Assembly (NCBI RefSeq): GCF_016405905.1
Contig: NZ_JAEFCB010000009.1
Coordinates: forward strand, 186,001-250,000
DNA: 64,000 bases
Direction: 5' to 3'
DNA from: Variovorax sp. IB41
GTDB taxonomy: Bacteria; Pseudomonadota; Gammaproteobacteria; Burkholderiales; Burkholderiaceae_C
The notes below the pieces were generated by a model. That model was not told the DNA's origin. It ran no database searches and saw only the letters and a program-made list of their open reading frames with translations. The translations under genes were made by a program, and so were the position numbers. Shown here piece by piece: positions 56,574-64,000 of this stretch (its first letter is position 1; the number at the start of each line of letters is the position of its first letter).

Positions 56574-58748
56574 TCAGGCTTCGCCCTTGACCTTCAAACG
56601 CCATGCATGCAGCAGCGGCTCGGTGTAGCCGCTCGGCTGCTCGATGCCCTTGAAGACCAGGTCCTGCGCCGCCTTGTACGCCGCCGAGGTCGCGAAGTTG
56701 CCGGCCATCGGCTGGTAGAGCGCGTCGCCCGCGTTCTGCTCATCGACCACCTTGGCCATGCGCTGGAAGGTCTCGTCGACCTGCGCCTTGGTCACCACGC
56801 CGTGCAGCAGCCAGTTGGCGATATGCTGGCTCGAGATGCGCAGCGTCGCGCGGTCTTCCATGAGGCCCACGTTGTGGATGTCGGGCACCTTGGAGCAGCC
56901 CACGCCCTGGTCGATCCAGCGCACCACGTAGCCCAGGATGCCCTGCACGTTGTTGTCGATTTCCTGCTGGCGCTCTTCGGCCGTCCATTTGGCTTCGGGC
57001 GCGATCGGCACCTGCAGCAGCGCGTTGAGGATGTTGTCGCGTTCCGCGTCGGCGTCGATCTTCTCCAACTCCTGCTGCACCGCGGTCACGCTCACCTGGT
57101 GGTAGTGCAGCGCGTGCAGCGTGGCGGCGGTGGGCGAGGGCACCCAGGCGGTGTTGGCGCCGGCCTTGGGGTGGCCGATCTTCTGTTCGAGCATCGCGGC
57201 CATGAGGTCGGGCATGGCCCACATGCCCTTGCCGATCTGCGCCTTGCCGCGCAGGCCGCACGAGAGGCCGACCAGCACGTTGTTCTTTTCATAGGCGCCG
57301 ATCCACGCGCTGGACTTCATGTCGCCCTTGCGGATCATCGGGCCGCCCAGCATGGCGGTGTGCATCTCGTCGCCGGTGCGATCGAGGAAACCGGTGTTGA
57401 TGAAGGCCACGCGCGCGGCCGCTTCGGCGATGCAGGCCTTCAGGTTCACGCTGGTGCGGCGCTCCTCGTCCATGATGCCCAGCTTCACCGTGTTGGCGGG
57501 CAGGCCCAAGAGCTGCTCGACGCGGCCGAAGAGTTCGCTCGCGAAGGCCACTTCGGCCGGGCCGTGCATCTTGGGCTTCACGATGTAGATGCTGCCGGTG
57601 CGCGAGTTGCCTTTGCGCTTCAAGTCGATGGTGGCGATGGTGGTGGTCACCACGGCATCGAGGATGCCTTCCGGAATTTCCTTGCCGCCCGCGTACAGGA
57701 TGGCCGGATTGGTCATCAGGTGGCCCACGTTGCGAAGGAACATGAGCGAGCGGCCGTGCAGCTTCACCGGCTTGCCGTCGGCGCCGGTGTATTCGCGGTC
57801 GGCGTTCAGGCCGCGCGTGAAGGTCTTGCCGCCCTTGGCGACTTCTTCCGTCAGCGTGCCTTCGACGATGCCCAGCCAGTTCGCATACGCGACCACCTTG
57901 TCGGCCGCGTCGACCACGGCCACCGAGTCTTCCAGGTCCAGGATGGTCGAGAGCGCGGCTTCGAGCACCAGGTCGCTCACGCCGGCCGCATCGCTCTTGC
58001 CGATGGCGGTGCTGCGGTCGATGCGAATGTCCAGGTGAATGCCGTTGTGCTTGAGCAGCACCGAAGACGGCGCCGCGGCATCGCCTTGATAGCCGATGAA
58101 CTGCGAGGCGTCGGCCAGGCCCGTGCTGCTGCTCTGCAGCGCGACGACCAGCTTGCCGTCCTTCACGCTGTAGCCGGTCGCCATCTTGTGCGAGCCGTTT
58201 TCCAGTGGCGCGGCCTGGTCGAGCACGTTGCGCGCGAACTCGATGACCTTGGCGCCGCGCGCCGGGTTGTAGCCCTTGCCCTTTTCGGCGCCGCCGGTTT
58301 CGGGAATGGCATCGGTGCCATAGAGCGCGTCGTAGAGCGAACCCCAGCGCGCGTTGGCGGCGTTGAGCGCGTAGCGCGCGTTCAGGATCGGCACCACCAG
58401 CTGCGGGCCGGCTTGCAGCGCGAGTTCGGAGTCGACGTTCTCGGTGGTGGCCTTGGCGCCCTTGGGGGCCGGCAGCAGGTAGCCGATCTTTTCCAGGAAG
58501 GCTCGGTACGCGGGCATGTCGGTGATCGGGCCGGGGTTCTTCTTGTGCCAGGCGTCGAGCTCGCTCTGCAGGCGGTCGCGCTCGGCGAGCAGCGCGATGT
58601 TCTTGGGCGCGAGGTCGCTCACGATGGCGTCGAAGCCCTTCCAGAAGACGTCGCTGGCCACGCCGGTGGCGGGCAGGACTTTTTGTTCGATGAAGCGGTG
58701 GAGTTCGGTCGCGACCTGGAGTCCGTGGGCGGGGGTGCGGGCAGTCAT
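56574..58748 (-). CDS. glcB: Malate synthase G
   Basis: This 724-residue enzyme condenses glyoxylate with acetyl-CoA to malate, serving growth on C2 compounds and glycolate. It matches E. coli GlcB in length (723). Characteristic blocks include LDLEDSVAVVDAADK (about residue 272), MHGPAEVAFASELFGRVEQLLG and IMDEERRTSVNLKACIAEA, and GPMIRKGDMKSSAW near the C-terminal half. The ATG at 58748 follows AGGAGAG. Upstream, four 10-base repeats lie at 58767-58806, so the frame extension to 58829 is rejected. Isocitrate lyase is not in this window. Confidence 0.95.
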   Translation of the reverse strand: MTARTPAHGLQVATELHRFIEQKVLPATGVASDVFWKGFDAIVSDLAPKNIALLAERDRLQSELDAWHKKNPGPITDMPAYRAFLEKIGYLLPAPKGAKATTENVDSELALQAGPQLVVPILNARYALNAANARWGSLYDALYGTDAIPETGGAEKGKGYNPARGAKVIEFARNVLDQAAPLENGSHKMATGYSVKDGKLVVALQSSSTGLADASQFIGYQGDAAAPSSVLLKHNGIHLDIRIDRSTAIGKSDAAGVSDLVLEAALSTILDLEDSVAVVDAADKVVAYANWLGIVEGTLTEEVAKGGKTFTRGLNADREYTGADGKPVKLHGRSLMFLRNVGHLMTNPAILYAGGKEIPEGILDAVVTTTIATIDLKRKGNSRTGSIYIVKPKMHGPAEVAFASELFGRVEQLLGLPANTVKLGIMDEERRTSVNLKACIAEAAARVAFINTGFLDRTGDEMHTAMLGGPMIRKGDMKSSAWIGAYEKNNVLVGLSCGLRGKAQIGKGMWAMPDLMAAMLEQKIGHPKAGANTAWVPSPTAATLHALHYHQVSVTAVQQELEKIDADAERDNILNALLQVPIAPEAKWTAEERQQEIDNNVQGILGYVVRWIDQGVGCSKVPDIHNVGLMEDRATLRISSQHIANWLLHGVVTKAQVDETFQRMAKVVDEQNAGDALYQPMAGNFATSAAYKAAQDLVFKGIEQPSGYTEPLLHAWRLKVKGEA

Positions 58749-58766
58749 TTTTCTCTCCTGGAAATC

Positions 58767-58806
58767 GGAATACGGCGGAATACGGCGAAACACGGCGGAA
58801 TGCGGA
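58767..58806. repeat. Four tandem 10-base repeats upstream of malate synthase
   Basis: Units are GGAATACGGC, GGAATACGGC, GAAACACGGC and GGAATGCGGA, the first two identical and the others one or two changes away. They begin 19 bases before the malate synthase start codon, overlapping its 5' leader or promoter. A period of 10 bases places each unit on the same face of the helix, as for cooperative regulator binding. Confidence 0.8.
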
Positions 58807-58958
58807 ATCGAAAGACGTGGGTGTCGCAATGACGTAGGTCAACTTTATTCGATACTTTACGAACGAGTAAGAGCCGAAAGCGGGATTTATCAATGACAAA
58901 AATGAAGGTAATGGCGCTGCGACGGTGCTTTTGGCTCAAAGGGTAGGCACTGATAGAG

Positions 58959-59990
58959 GTGCCGCGGCCGCGGGATATATTTAACTTCTTAAATAATCCG
59001 CCGTCCGCTGAAATGATCCTCCTGGCTTCCAACGAAAACCCGCTCGGCATGCCCGAGTCGGCCCGCCGCGCCGCCGCTGCCGCCCTCGAAGGCGCGGGCA
59101 ACTACCCCGACAGCAACGGCACCGCGCTCAAGCATGCACTGGCCGCCCGGCTCGACGTGTCGCCCGAGTGGCTCACGCTCGGGAGCGGATCGAGCGAAAT
59201 CCTCGAGCTCGCCGCGCAGGTGAGCCTCAAGCCCGGCGAGAACGTCGTCTATTCGCAGTACGGCTTCATCGTCTACGCGCAGGCCACGGCGCACGCCCAT
59301 GCGCGCGCCACCGTCGTGCCCTCGCAAGATTTCGGCCACGACCTCGATGCGATGCGCGCCGCCATCGCCGACGACACGAAGCTCGTGTTCGTCGCCAACC
59401 CGAACAACCCCACGGGCACCTTCATCGATGCTGCGCCGCTGCTGGCCTTCCTGCAATCGGTGCCCACGCACGTGACGGTGTTGCTCGACGAGGCCTACAC
59501 CGAGTACCTCTCGCCCGCGCAGCGCTACGACAGCATCGAATGGGTGCGGCGCCTGCCGAACCTCATCGTGGCGCGCACCTTCTCCAAGGCCTTCGGCCTG
59601 GCGGGCATGCGCATCGGCTATGGCGTGTCGCAGCCGCCGCTTGCGGCGCGCATGAACGCGCAGCGCCCGCGCTTCAACGTGACGACGCCGGCCCAGGCGG
59701 CTGCGGTGGCCGCGCTGGGTGATACGGAATTCCTCGCGCGCACTTACGACCTGAACACCGCCGGACGCGACCAGCTCGCCGCCGGCTTCACCGAGCTGGG
59801 CCTTACGCACATCCCCTCGTCGGGCAACTTCCTGATGGTGCAGGTCGGCGACGCGCAGGCCGTGCATGCGCGCCTCCTGGCCGCCGGCATCGAGGTCTCG
59901 CTGCTCGGCCCCTACGGCCTGCCGCAGTGGCTGCGCGTGAGCGTCGGCCTGCCCGAGCAAAACAAGGCGCTGCTCGCCGCGCTGCGCTGA
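58959..59990 (+). CDS. Histidinol-phosphate aminotransferase-like PLP enzyme
   Basis: This 343-residue fold-type I aminotransferase has ILLASNENPLGMP (N-terminal substrate loop), VANPNNPTGTF, LLDEAYTEYL and the PLP-Lys motif ARTFSKAFGLAGMRIGYG (about residues 205-222). The usual HisC N-terminus with a YxPG motif is missing. If the GTG at 58959 is used, the first 18 residues are odd and partly coded by an AT-rich palindrome; starting at the ATG at 59013 would remove the arm altogether. Partners are a Bug protein 53 bases downstream. It may act on a catabolic amino acid rather than histidine synthesis. Confidence 0.72.
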   Translation: MPRPRDIFNFLNNPPSAEMILLASNENPLGMPESARRAAAAALEGAGNYPDSNGTALKHALAARLDVSPEWLTLGSGSSEILELAAQVSLKPGENVVYSQYGFIVYAQATAHAHARATVVPSQDFGHDLDAMRAAIADDTKLVFVANPNNPTGTFIDAAPLLAFLQSVPTHVTVLLDEAYTEYLSPAQRYDSIEWVRRLPNLIVARTFSKAFGLAGMRIGYGVSQPPLAARMNAQRPRFNVTTPAQAAAVAALGDTEFLARTYDLNTAGRDQLAAGFTELGLTHIPSSGNFLMVQVGDAQAVHARLLAAGIEVSLLGPYGLPQWLRVSVGLPEQNKALLAALR

Positions 59991-60043
59991 GCGGCAGTCG
60001 CGCCCGCCCTCATTTCCACCACGACCCCCGAGGAGACAGAAGC

Positions 60044-61012
60044 ATGAAACGCCGCCAGTTCGCAGCGCAAGCCGCTGCCGTCATTGCCGCCACGGCGCTT
60101 GCGCCATCGGCCTTCGCGCAGGAGCGCACCACGCGCATCCTGATCGGGTTTCCGCCGGGCGGCTCGGCGGACGTGGTGGCGCGCCTCCTGGCCGACAAGA
60201 TGCGCGTCTCGCTCGGGCAGAACGTCATCATCGACAACAAGCCAGGCGCGGCGGGGCGCCTCGCGCTGGCCGAGCTCAAGCGCTCGCCGCCGGACGGCAG
60301 CGTGCTGGTCTTCTCGCCGAGCGGCGCGATGGTGATCCACCCGTGGCTCTATGCGAACCTCGGCTACGACCCAGCGAAGGACTTCACGCCGATCGCGCTC
60401 GGCAGCACCTTCGACTTCGCGGTGACCGCCGGCCCGGGCGCGCCGCCCGGCGACCTGAAGACGGTGCTGGCGTGGATGAAGGCCAACCCCGCCAAGGCCA
60501 ACTACGCGACCTCGGGCGCGGGCACGGTGCCCCACTTCGCGGGCCAACTGCTGGCGCAGGCGGCGGGCGTGCCGATGACGCACGTCGCCTACCGCGGCGG
60601 CGCGCCAGCTGCGCAGGACCTGATCGGCGGGCAGGTGCCGCTGATGGTCGACACCGCCTCCGAAACCATCGAGCACCATCGCGCCGGCAAGGTGCGCATC
60701 CTCGCGGTGACGGGCGAGCAGCGCAGCCGCGCGCTGCCCGAGGTGCCGACGCTGAAGGAGGCGGGCATCAACGTGACGGCCGATGCGTTCTTCGGGCTCT
60801 ACGGCCCGCCGGGCATGTCGCCCGAGGTGGTGGCGCGCATCGACAAGGCCGTGGCCGACGCGCTGCGCATGCCCGATGTGCAGGATCGGATCTACGCGCT
60901 GGGGCTCGTGCCGGCGCACGCGGGGCCGACTGAACTCGCCGCGATCCAAGCAGCGCATTTGAAGCGCTGGGAGATGCCGATCAAGAACTCGGGCTTCAAG
61001 GCCGAATCCTGA
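60044..61012 (+). CDS. Bug/TctC family periplasmic binding protein
   Basis: This 322-residue receptor starts MKRRQFAAQAAAVIAATALAP with twin Arg and a cleavage site near SAFAQ (about residue 27). The mature part has RILIGFPPGGSADVVARLLADKM and VIIDNKPGAAGRLALAELK, typical of the Bug family, and YRGGAPAAQDLIGGQ. A strong AGGAGA site precedes the ATG. It follows the aminotransferase gene on the same strand, and is convergent with iclR (3-base gap). A carboxylate ligand related to the HMG-CoA-lyase operon is a reasonable guess. Confidence 0.88.
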   Translation: MKRRQFAAQAAAVIAATALAPSAFAQERTTRILIGFPPGGSADVVARLLADKMRVSLGQNVIIDNKPGAAGRLALAELKRSPPDGSVLVFSPSGAMVIHPWLYANLGYDPAKDFTPIALGSTFDFAVTAGPGAPPGDLKTVLAWMKANPAKANYATSGAGTVPHFAGQLLAQAAGVPMTHVAYRGGAPAAQDLIGGQVPLMVDTASETIEHHRAGKVRILAVTGEQRSRALPEVPTLKEAGINVTADAFFGLYGPPGMSPEVVARIDKAVADALRMPDVQDRIYALGLVPAHAGPTELAAIQAAHLKRWEMPIKNSGFKAES

Positions 61013-61015
61013 ATT

Positions 61016-61756
61016 TCAGACCTGCCCGCTGAGCTCCTTGGCCGCCGCGCGCACGGGCTCGATGTAGCCCTCGTCGTAGCGGTGCGTCGGCATCGTGAGC
61101 GTGACTGCCGCGGCGAGGCGGTCGTCCGCATGGAACACGGGCGCCGAGATGCCCGCGAGCTCCGCCGTGCGGTCGCCCACCAGCGCGCAGAAGCCTTGCG
61201 CGCGGATCGCGTCGTAGAGCTTGCGTTCCTTTGCGCCACGCGGCCGCTCGGCTTCGGGTCCGAAGGCGATCAGCACGCGCGCACCGGCGCCGCGGTCGTT
61301 GGGCAGGAGGTCGCCCGCGCGCACGTGGTCGCGCACCACATGCGATGAATCGACGCGGAACTGGCACAGCCGCACCCAGCTCTCGCCCTGGTCCTGCCGC
61401 ACGTGGTACGCCGCGCTTTCGCCGGTGGCGGCGACCAGCGCGCGCAGCACCGGCAGCACGATGCGGTCGAGCGACTGCGACGCGGCGTAGAGCCCGTGCA
61501 GCCGCGCGATCTCCATGCCGAGCGCGTAGCGGCCGTCGTCCTGACGCCGTATCAATCGCGCGTGTTCGAGCGATGCCAGGAGCCGCAGCACCGTGCTCTT
61601 GTAGAGCTGCGTGCGCTCGGCGAACTGCGCGAGCGACAGCGCCTCGTCGCCCGCCTGGAACGCCGACAGCAGGCTCAGCGCGCGATCGACCGCGGCGGCG
61701 CCGCCGGGGGCGGCGTTGAGGTCGGAAACCGATTCGGTCTGGGCTTTGCGGGGCAT
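61016..61756 (-). CDS. IclR-family transcriptional regulator
   Basis: This 246-residue regulator has an N-terminal winged helix VDRALSLLSAFQAGDEALSLAQFAERTQLYKSTVLRLLASLE (two-part: LSLAQFAERTQLYKS and TVLRLLASLEHARLI) and a C-terminal effector GAF-like domain with LRALVAATGESAAYHVRQ and GICAPVFHADDR-type ISAPVFHADDRLAAAVTL. It is divergent from the HMG-CoA-lyase gene. Two inverted repeats lie between the opposing promoters (61794-61831), making it the likely repressor of the lyase/CoA-transferase operon and of itself. Confidence 0.88.
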   Translation of the reverse strand: MPRKAQTESVSDLNAAPGGAAAVDRALSLLSAFQAGDEALSLAQFAERTQLYKSTVLRLLASLEHARLIRRQDDGRYALGMEIARLHGLYAASQSLDRIVLPVLRALVAATGESAAYHVRQDQGESWVRLCQFRVDSSHVVRDHVRAGDLLPNDRGAGARVLIAFGPEAERPRGAKERKLYDAIRAQGFCALVGDRTAELAGISAPVFHADDRLAAAVTLTMPTHRYDEGYIEPVRAAAKELSGQV

Positions 61757-61765
61757 GGGCGTCGC

Positions 61766-61836
61766 TTGACAGGGAAAGTCGATCGGCGGTTTAATTCTGT
61801 TAAACGGAATCTAGTTCTGTCTAATAGAACTGTCAA
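61766..61836. promoter_or_regulatory. Divergent iclR/lyase promoters with two inverted-repeat operators
   Basis: Plus strand: TTGACA (61766-61771), 18 bases, TTTAAT (61790-61795). Minus strand: TTGACA (61836-61831), 17 bases, TAGATT (61813-61808). Between them lie ATTCTGTTAAACGGAAT (61794-61810) and AGTTCTGTCTAATAGAACT (61813-61831). Both contain TTCTGT followed by GAA, with equivalent points 20 bases apart (two helical turns). An IclR dimer at each site would cover both promoters. Confidence 0.8.
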
Positions 61837-61883
61837 GCGATCACCACGATTTATCCCGGATCGCTCCAAAGGAGACGAAGTCG

Positions 61884-62819
61884 ATGACACCCCCCGACGT
61901 CCTCATCAGCGAGGTCGGCCCGCGCGACGGCCTGCAATCGGTCAAGGCCACCATGCCCACGGCCGACAAGCTGCGCTGGATCGACGCGCTCTACGCCGCC
62001 GGCGTGCGCGAGATCGAGGTCGCCTCGTTCGTGCCCGCCAAGCTGCTGCCCCAGATGGCCGATGCCGCCGACGTGGTGCGCCACGCGATCACGCTGCCCG
62101 GCCTCGTCGTGATGGCGCTGGTGCCCAATCGCAAGGGCGCCGAGGCCGCGCTGGAAGCGGGCGTGCACAAGCTCACGATGCCGGTGTCGGCGAGCGTGGC
62201 GCATTCGCTGGCCAACGTGCGCAAGACGCCCACCGAGATGGTCGAGGAGGTGCGCGCCATCTCTGACCTGCGCCGCGCGCTCGCGCCGCAAGTCAAGCTC
62301 GAAGCCGGCATCTCCACGGCCTTCGGCTGCACGCTGCAAGGGCTGGTGCCGGAAGACGATGTGATCCGTCTCGCCGCGCAATGCATCGAAGCGGGTGCCG
62401 AGGAAGCGGGGCTCTCCGACACCGTGGGCTACGCCAATCCCGCGCAGGTGCGCCGGCTCTTCAAGCGCCTGCGCGCGGAGCTCGGCACGCACGCCGGCGC
62501 GGCCCACATGCACAACACGCGGGGCCTGGGCATCGCGAACTGCCTGGCCGCGTGGGACGAGGGCGTGCGCACCTTCGACGCCTCGCTCGGCGGCCTGGGC
62601 GGCTGCCCCTACGCGCCCGGCGCTTCGGGCAATGCGGTGACCGAAGACCTCGTCTTCATGTTCGAGGCCATGGGCGTTCGCACCGGCATCGACATCGAGA
62701 AACTCATCGCGGCGCGCGCGCCGCTCATGGCGGGCCTGCCCGGTGAACCGGTCTACGGCATGACGCCCGAGGCCGGCCTGCCCAAGGGCTTTGTCCAGGA
62801 ACACCACGCACATGTCTGA
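61884..62819 (+). CDS. Hydroxymethylglutaryl-CoA lyase
   Basis: This 311-residue TIM-barrel lyase splits HMG-CoA to acetyl-CoA and acetoacetate (leucine-type catabolism). Motifs are VLISEVGPRDGLQSVKA (metal/substrate residues near the N-terminus), EVASFVPAKLLPQMADA, SVAHSLANVRKT, DTVGYANPAQV, HMHNTRGLGIANCLAAW and the signature GGLGGCPYAPGASGNAVTED with the catalytic Cys. An AGGAG site precedes the ATG at 61884. It is the first gene of an operon with a CaiB/BaiF transferase, overlapping it by 8 bases. Other related lyases are possible. Confidence 0.88.
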   Translation: MTPPDVLISEVGPRDGLQSVKATMPTADKLRWIDALYAAGVREIEVASFVPAKLLPQMADAADVVRHAITLPGLVVMALVPNRKGAEAALEAGVHKLTMPVSASVAHSLANVRKTPTEMVEEVRAISDLRRALAPQVKLEAGISTAFGCTLQGLVPEDDVIRLAAQCIEAGAEEAGLSDTVGYANPAQVRRLFKRLRAELGTHAGAAHMHNTRGLGIANCLAAWDEGVRTFDASLGGLGGCPYAPGASGNAVTEDLVFMFEAMGVRTGIDIEKLIAARAPLMAGLPGEPVYGMTPEAGLPKGFVQEHHAHV

Positions 62820-64000
62820 AGCCAATCCTCCGCCCTCCTTGCCCTATGCGGGCATCCGCGTCGTCGAATTCACCCACATGGTCATGGGCCCGACCTGCGG
62901 GCTGCTCCTGGCCGACCTCGGCGCCGAGGTCATCAAGGTCGAGCCCATCGAGGGCGACAACACGCGCCGCCTGCTCGGCTCGGGCTCGGGCTTCTTTCCG
63001 ACCTTCAACCGCAACAAGAAGAGCATCGCGCTCGACCTGAAGCAACCCGAAGGCGTGGAGGCCGCGCTGCGCCTGATCGCCACCGCCGACATCGTGAGCG
63101 AGAACTTCAAGCCCGGCACGATGAAGAAACTGGGGCTCGACTACGAGACGCTTTCCAAGCTCAACCCGCGCCTCATCTACGTGAGCCACAAGGGTTTCCT
63201 GCCCGGCCCCTACGACCACCGCACGGCCCTGGACGAAGTGGTGCAGATGATGGGCGGCCTCGCCTACATGACCGGCCGTTCGGGCGACCCGCTGCGCGCG
63301 GGCACCAGCGTGAACGACATCATGGGCGGCATGTTCGGCGCCATCGGCGCGATGGCCGCGCTGCGCCAGCGCGATGCCACGGGCAAGGGCTGCGAGGTGC
63401 AGGCCGCGCTCTTCGAGAACAACGTGTTCCTGGTCGCGCAGCACATGATGCAGTTCGCCGCCACCGGCAAGGCGGCCGACCCGATGCCCAGCCGCATCTC
63501 GGCCTGGGCGGTGTATGACGTCTTCACGGTGAAGGACGGCGAGCAGATCTTTCTGGCGGCCGTGAGCGACAAGCAGTGGGCCATCTTCTGCAAGGCCTTC
63601 GGCCTGGAAGACATGCTGGCCGATCCGCGCCTGAAGACCAACAACGACCGCGTGCGCGCGCGCGAATGGATGATGCCGATCCTGCGCTCGCACCTGGCCG
63701 GGCGCAGCGCGGCCGAGCTCGCCGCGGTGTTCGAGCAGAACGAGCTGCCCTTCGCGCCCATCACCAAGCCGCAGGAGCTGTTCGACGATCCGCACCTGAA
63801 CGCCACCGGAGGCCTGGCGCCCGTGCGCATGAACGACGGCCACATGGCCAAGGTGCCGCTCGCGCCGTTCACGCTGGGCGGCCAGCGCCCCGGCATCCGG
63901 CTGCAGCCGCCGCACATCGGCGAGCACAGCCATGAGCTGCTCAAGGAAGTGGGCTACAGCGACGAAGAGATCGCGGCCCTCAAGTCACACCACATCACCC
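62812..64000 (+). CDS. CaiB/BaiF family (class III) CoA-transferase, truncated at the window end
   Basis: The reading frame starts at the ATG at 62812 inside the lyase gene and runs past the end of the window (396 codons seen), so it is nearly complete. Family blocks are GIRVVEFTHMVMGPTCGLLLADLGAEVIKVEP (IRVVEFTHMVMGPTCG; LLADLGAEVIKVEP), NRNKKSIALDLKQPEG and the active-site Asp in AGTSVNDIMGGMFG (about residue 165). It transfers CoA between acids. With the lyase it could activate 3-hydroxy-3-methylglutarate or a related acid. Closest known relatives include succinyl-CoA:HMG/glutarate CoA-transferases; this is an inference. Confidence 0.85.
   Translation, partial: MSEANPPPSLPYAGIRVVEFTHMVMGPTCGLLLADLGAEVIKVEPIEGDNTRRLLGSGSGFFPTFNRNKKSIALDLKQPEGVEAALRLIATADIVSENFKPGTMKKLGLDYETLSKLNPRLIYVSHKGFLPGPYDHRTALDEVVQMMGGLAYMTGRSGDPLRAGTSVNDIMGGMFGAIGAMAALRQRDATGKGCEVQAALFENNVFLVAQHMMQFAATGKAADPMPSRISAWAVYDVFTVKDGEQIFLAAVSDKQWAIFCKAFGLEDMLADPRLKTNNDRVRAREWMMPILRSHLAGRSAAELAAVFEQNELPFAPITKPQELFDDPHLNATGGLAPVRMNDGHMAKVPLAPFTLGGQRPGIRLQPPHIGEHSHELLKEVGYSDEEIAALKSHHIT

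Noticed and set aside
58767..58806. CRISPR-like array
   Set aside because: The repeats are 10 bases, directly abutting and without spacers, and no cas genes are present.
58749..58829. N-terminal extension of malate synthase G
   Set aside because: It covers the 10-base tandem repeats and ribosome-binding site; the start at 58748 gives the family length.

Overview
This looks like a chromosomal segment of a high-GC betaproteobacterium, most likely a Variovorax-like member of the Comamonadaceae (Burkholderiales). The evidence is the hpf-ptsN-hprK and fur|bamE-dapB-exbBD blocks, a proteobacterial-type GshA, Bug/TctC periplasmic binding proteins, Bug-IclR-lyase-CoA-transferase catabolic units, and the characteristic GC-rich intergenic palindromes. 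I see no rRNA, tRNA, IS element, prophage or CRISPR array. The taxonomic call is an inference from gene content, not from a marker search.

Layout. 1-9.8 kb is core housekeeping: an MTA/SAH nucleosidase, CorA, a UvrD-type helicase, ribosome hibernation factor, nitrogen-PTS EIIA, HPr kinase, Fur, BamE, DapB and an ExbB/ExbD pair. 9.98-22.0 kb is a six-gene minus-strand glycogen operon, read GH13 glucosidase -> glgB -> glgX -> glgC -> glgA -> glgP. It is interrupted between glgB and glgX by a ~600 bp imperfect palindrome made of two inverted copies of a repeat. 22.1-26.8 kb is accessory: a flavin-dependent oxidoreductase with two AhpD-like partners, then an opine-dehydrogenase-like gene overlapping a Bug binding protein. 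26.9-33.9 kb is core again: leuS, lptE, holA, proA, gshA. 34.1-39.7 kb has kup, a NodB-type deacetylase, an NTF2-like protein, benE and gshB. 39.7-44.1 kb is a Fur-box-controlled siderophore receptor/PepSY pair next to a class II amidotransferase.

44.1-64 kb is mostly accessory: an orphan amino-acid-type binding protein with a perfect palindromic operator, drug-efflux MFS, zinc metallopeptidase, PPi-type phosphofructokinase with a CWC protein, an enoyl-CoA isomerase-like gene, DUF2917/LysR, fasciclin, three uncharacterised genes, a second MFS, malate synthase G, a HisC-like aminotransferase with a Bug protein, and an IclR-controlled HMG-CoA-lyase/CoA-transferase operon cut by the window end.

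How the parts fit. Glycogen synthesis and breakdown genes and a PPi-type phosphofructokinase handle sugar storage. Malate synthase G and the HMG-CoA-lyase operon feed C2/acetyl-CoA carbon. GshA and GshB complete glutathione synthesis from two separated loci. Fur in the window plausibly represses the TonB receptor in the window.

The least explained part is 52.9-54.1 kb. A plus-strand intrinsic terminator sits only 14 bases upstream of the start of a small basic protein, overlaps a competing hairpin, and precedes two overlapping genes of unknown function. This resembles a transcription attenuator.
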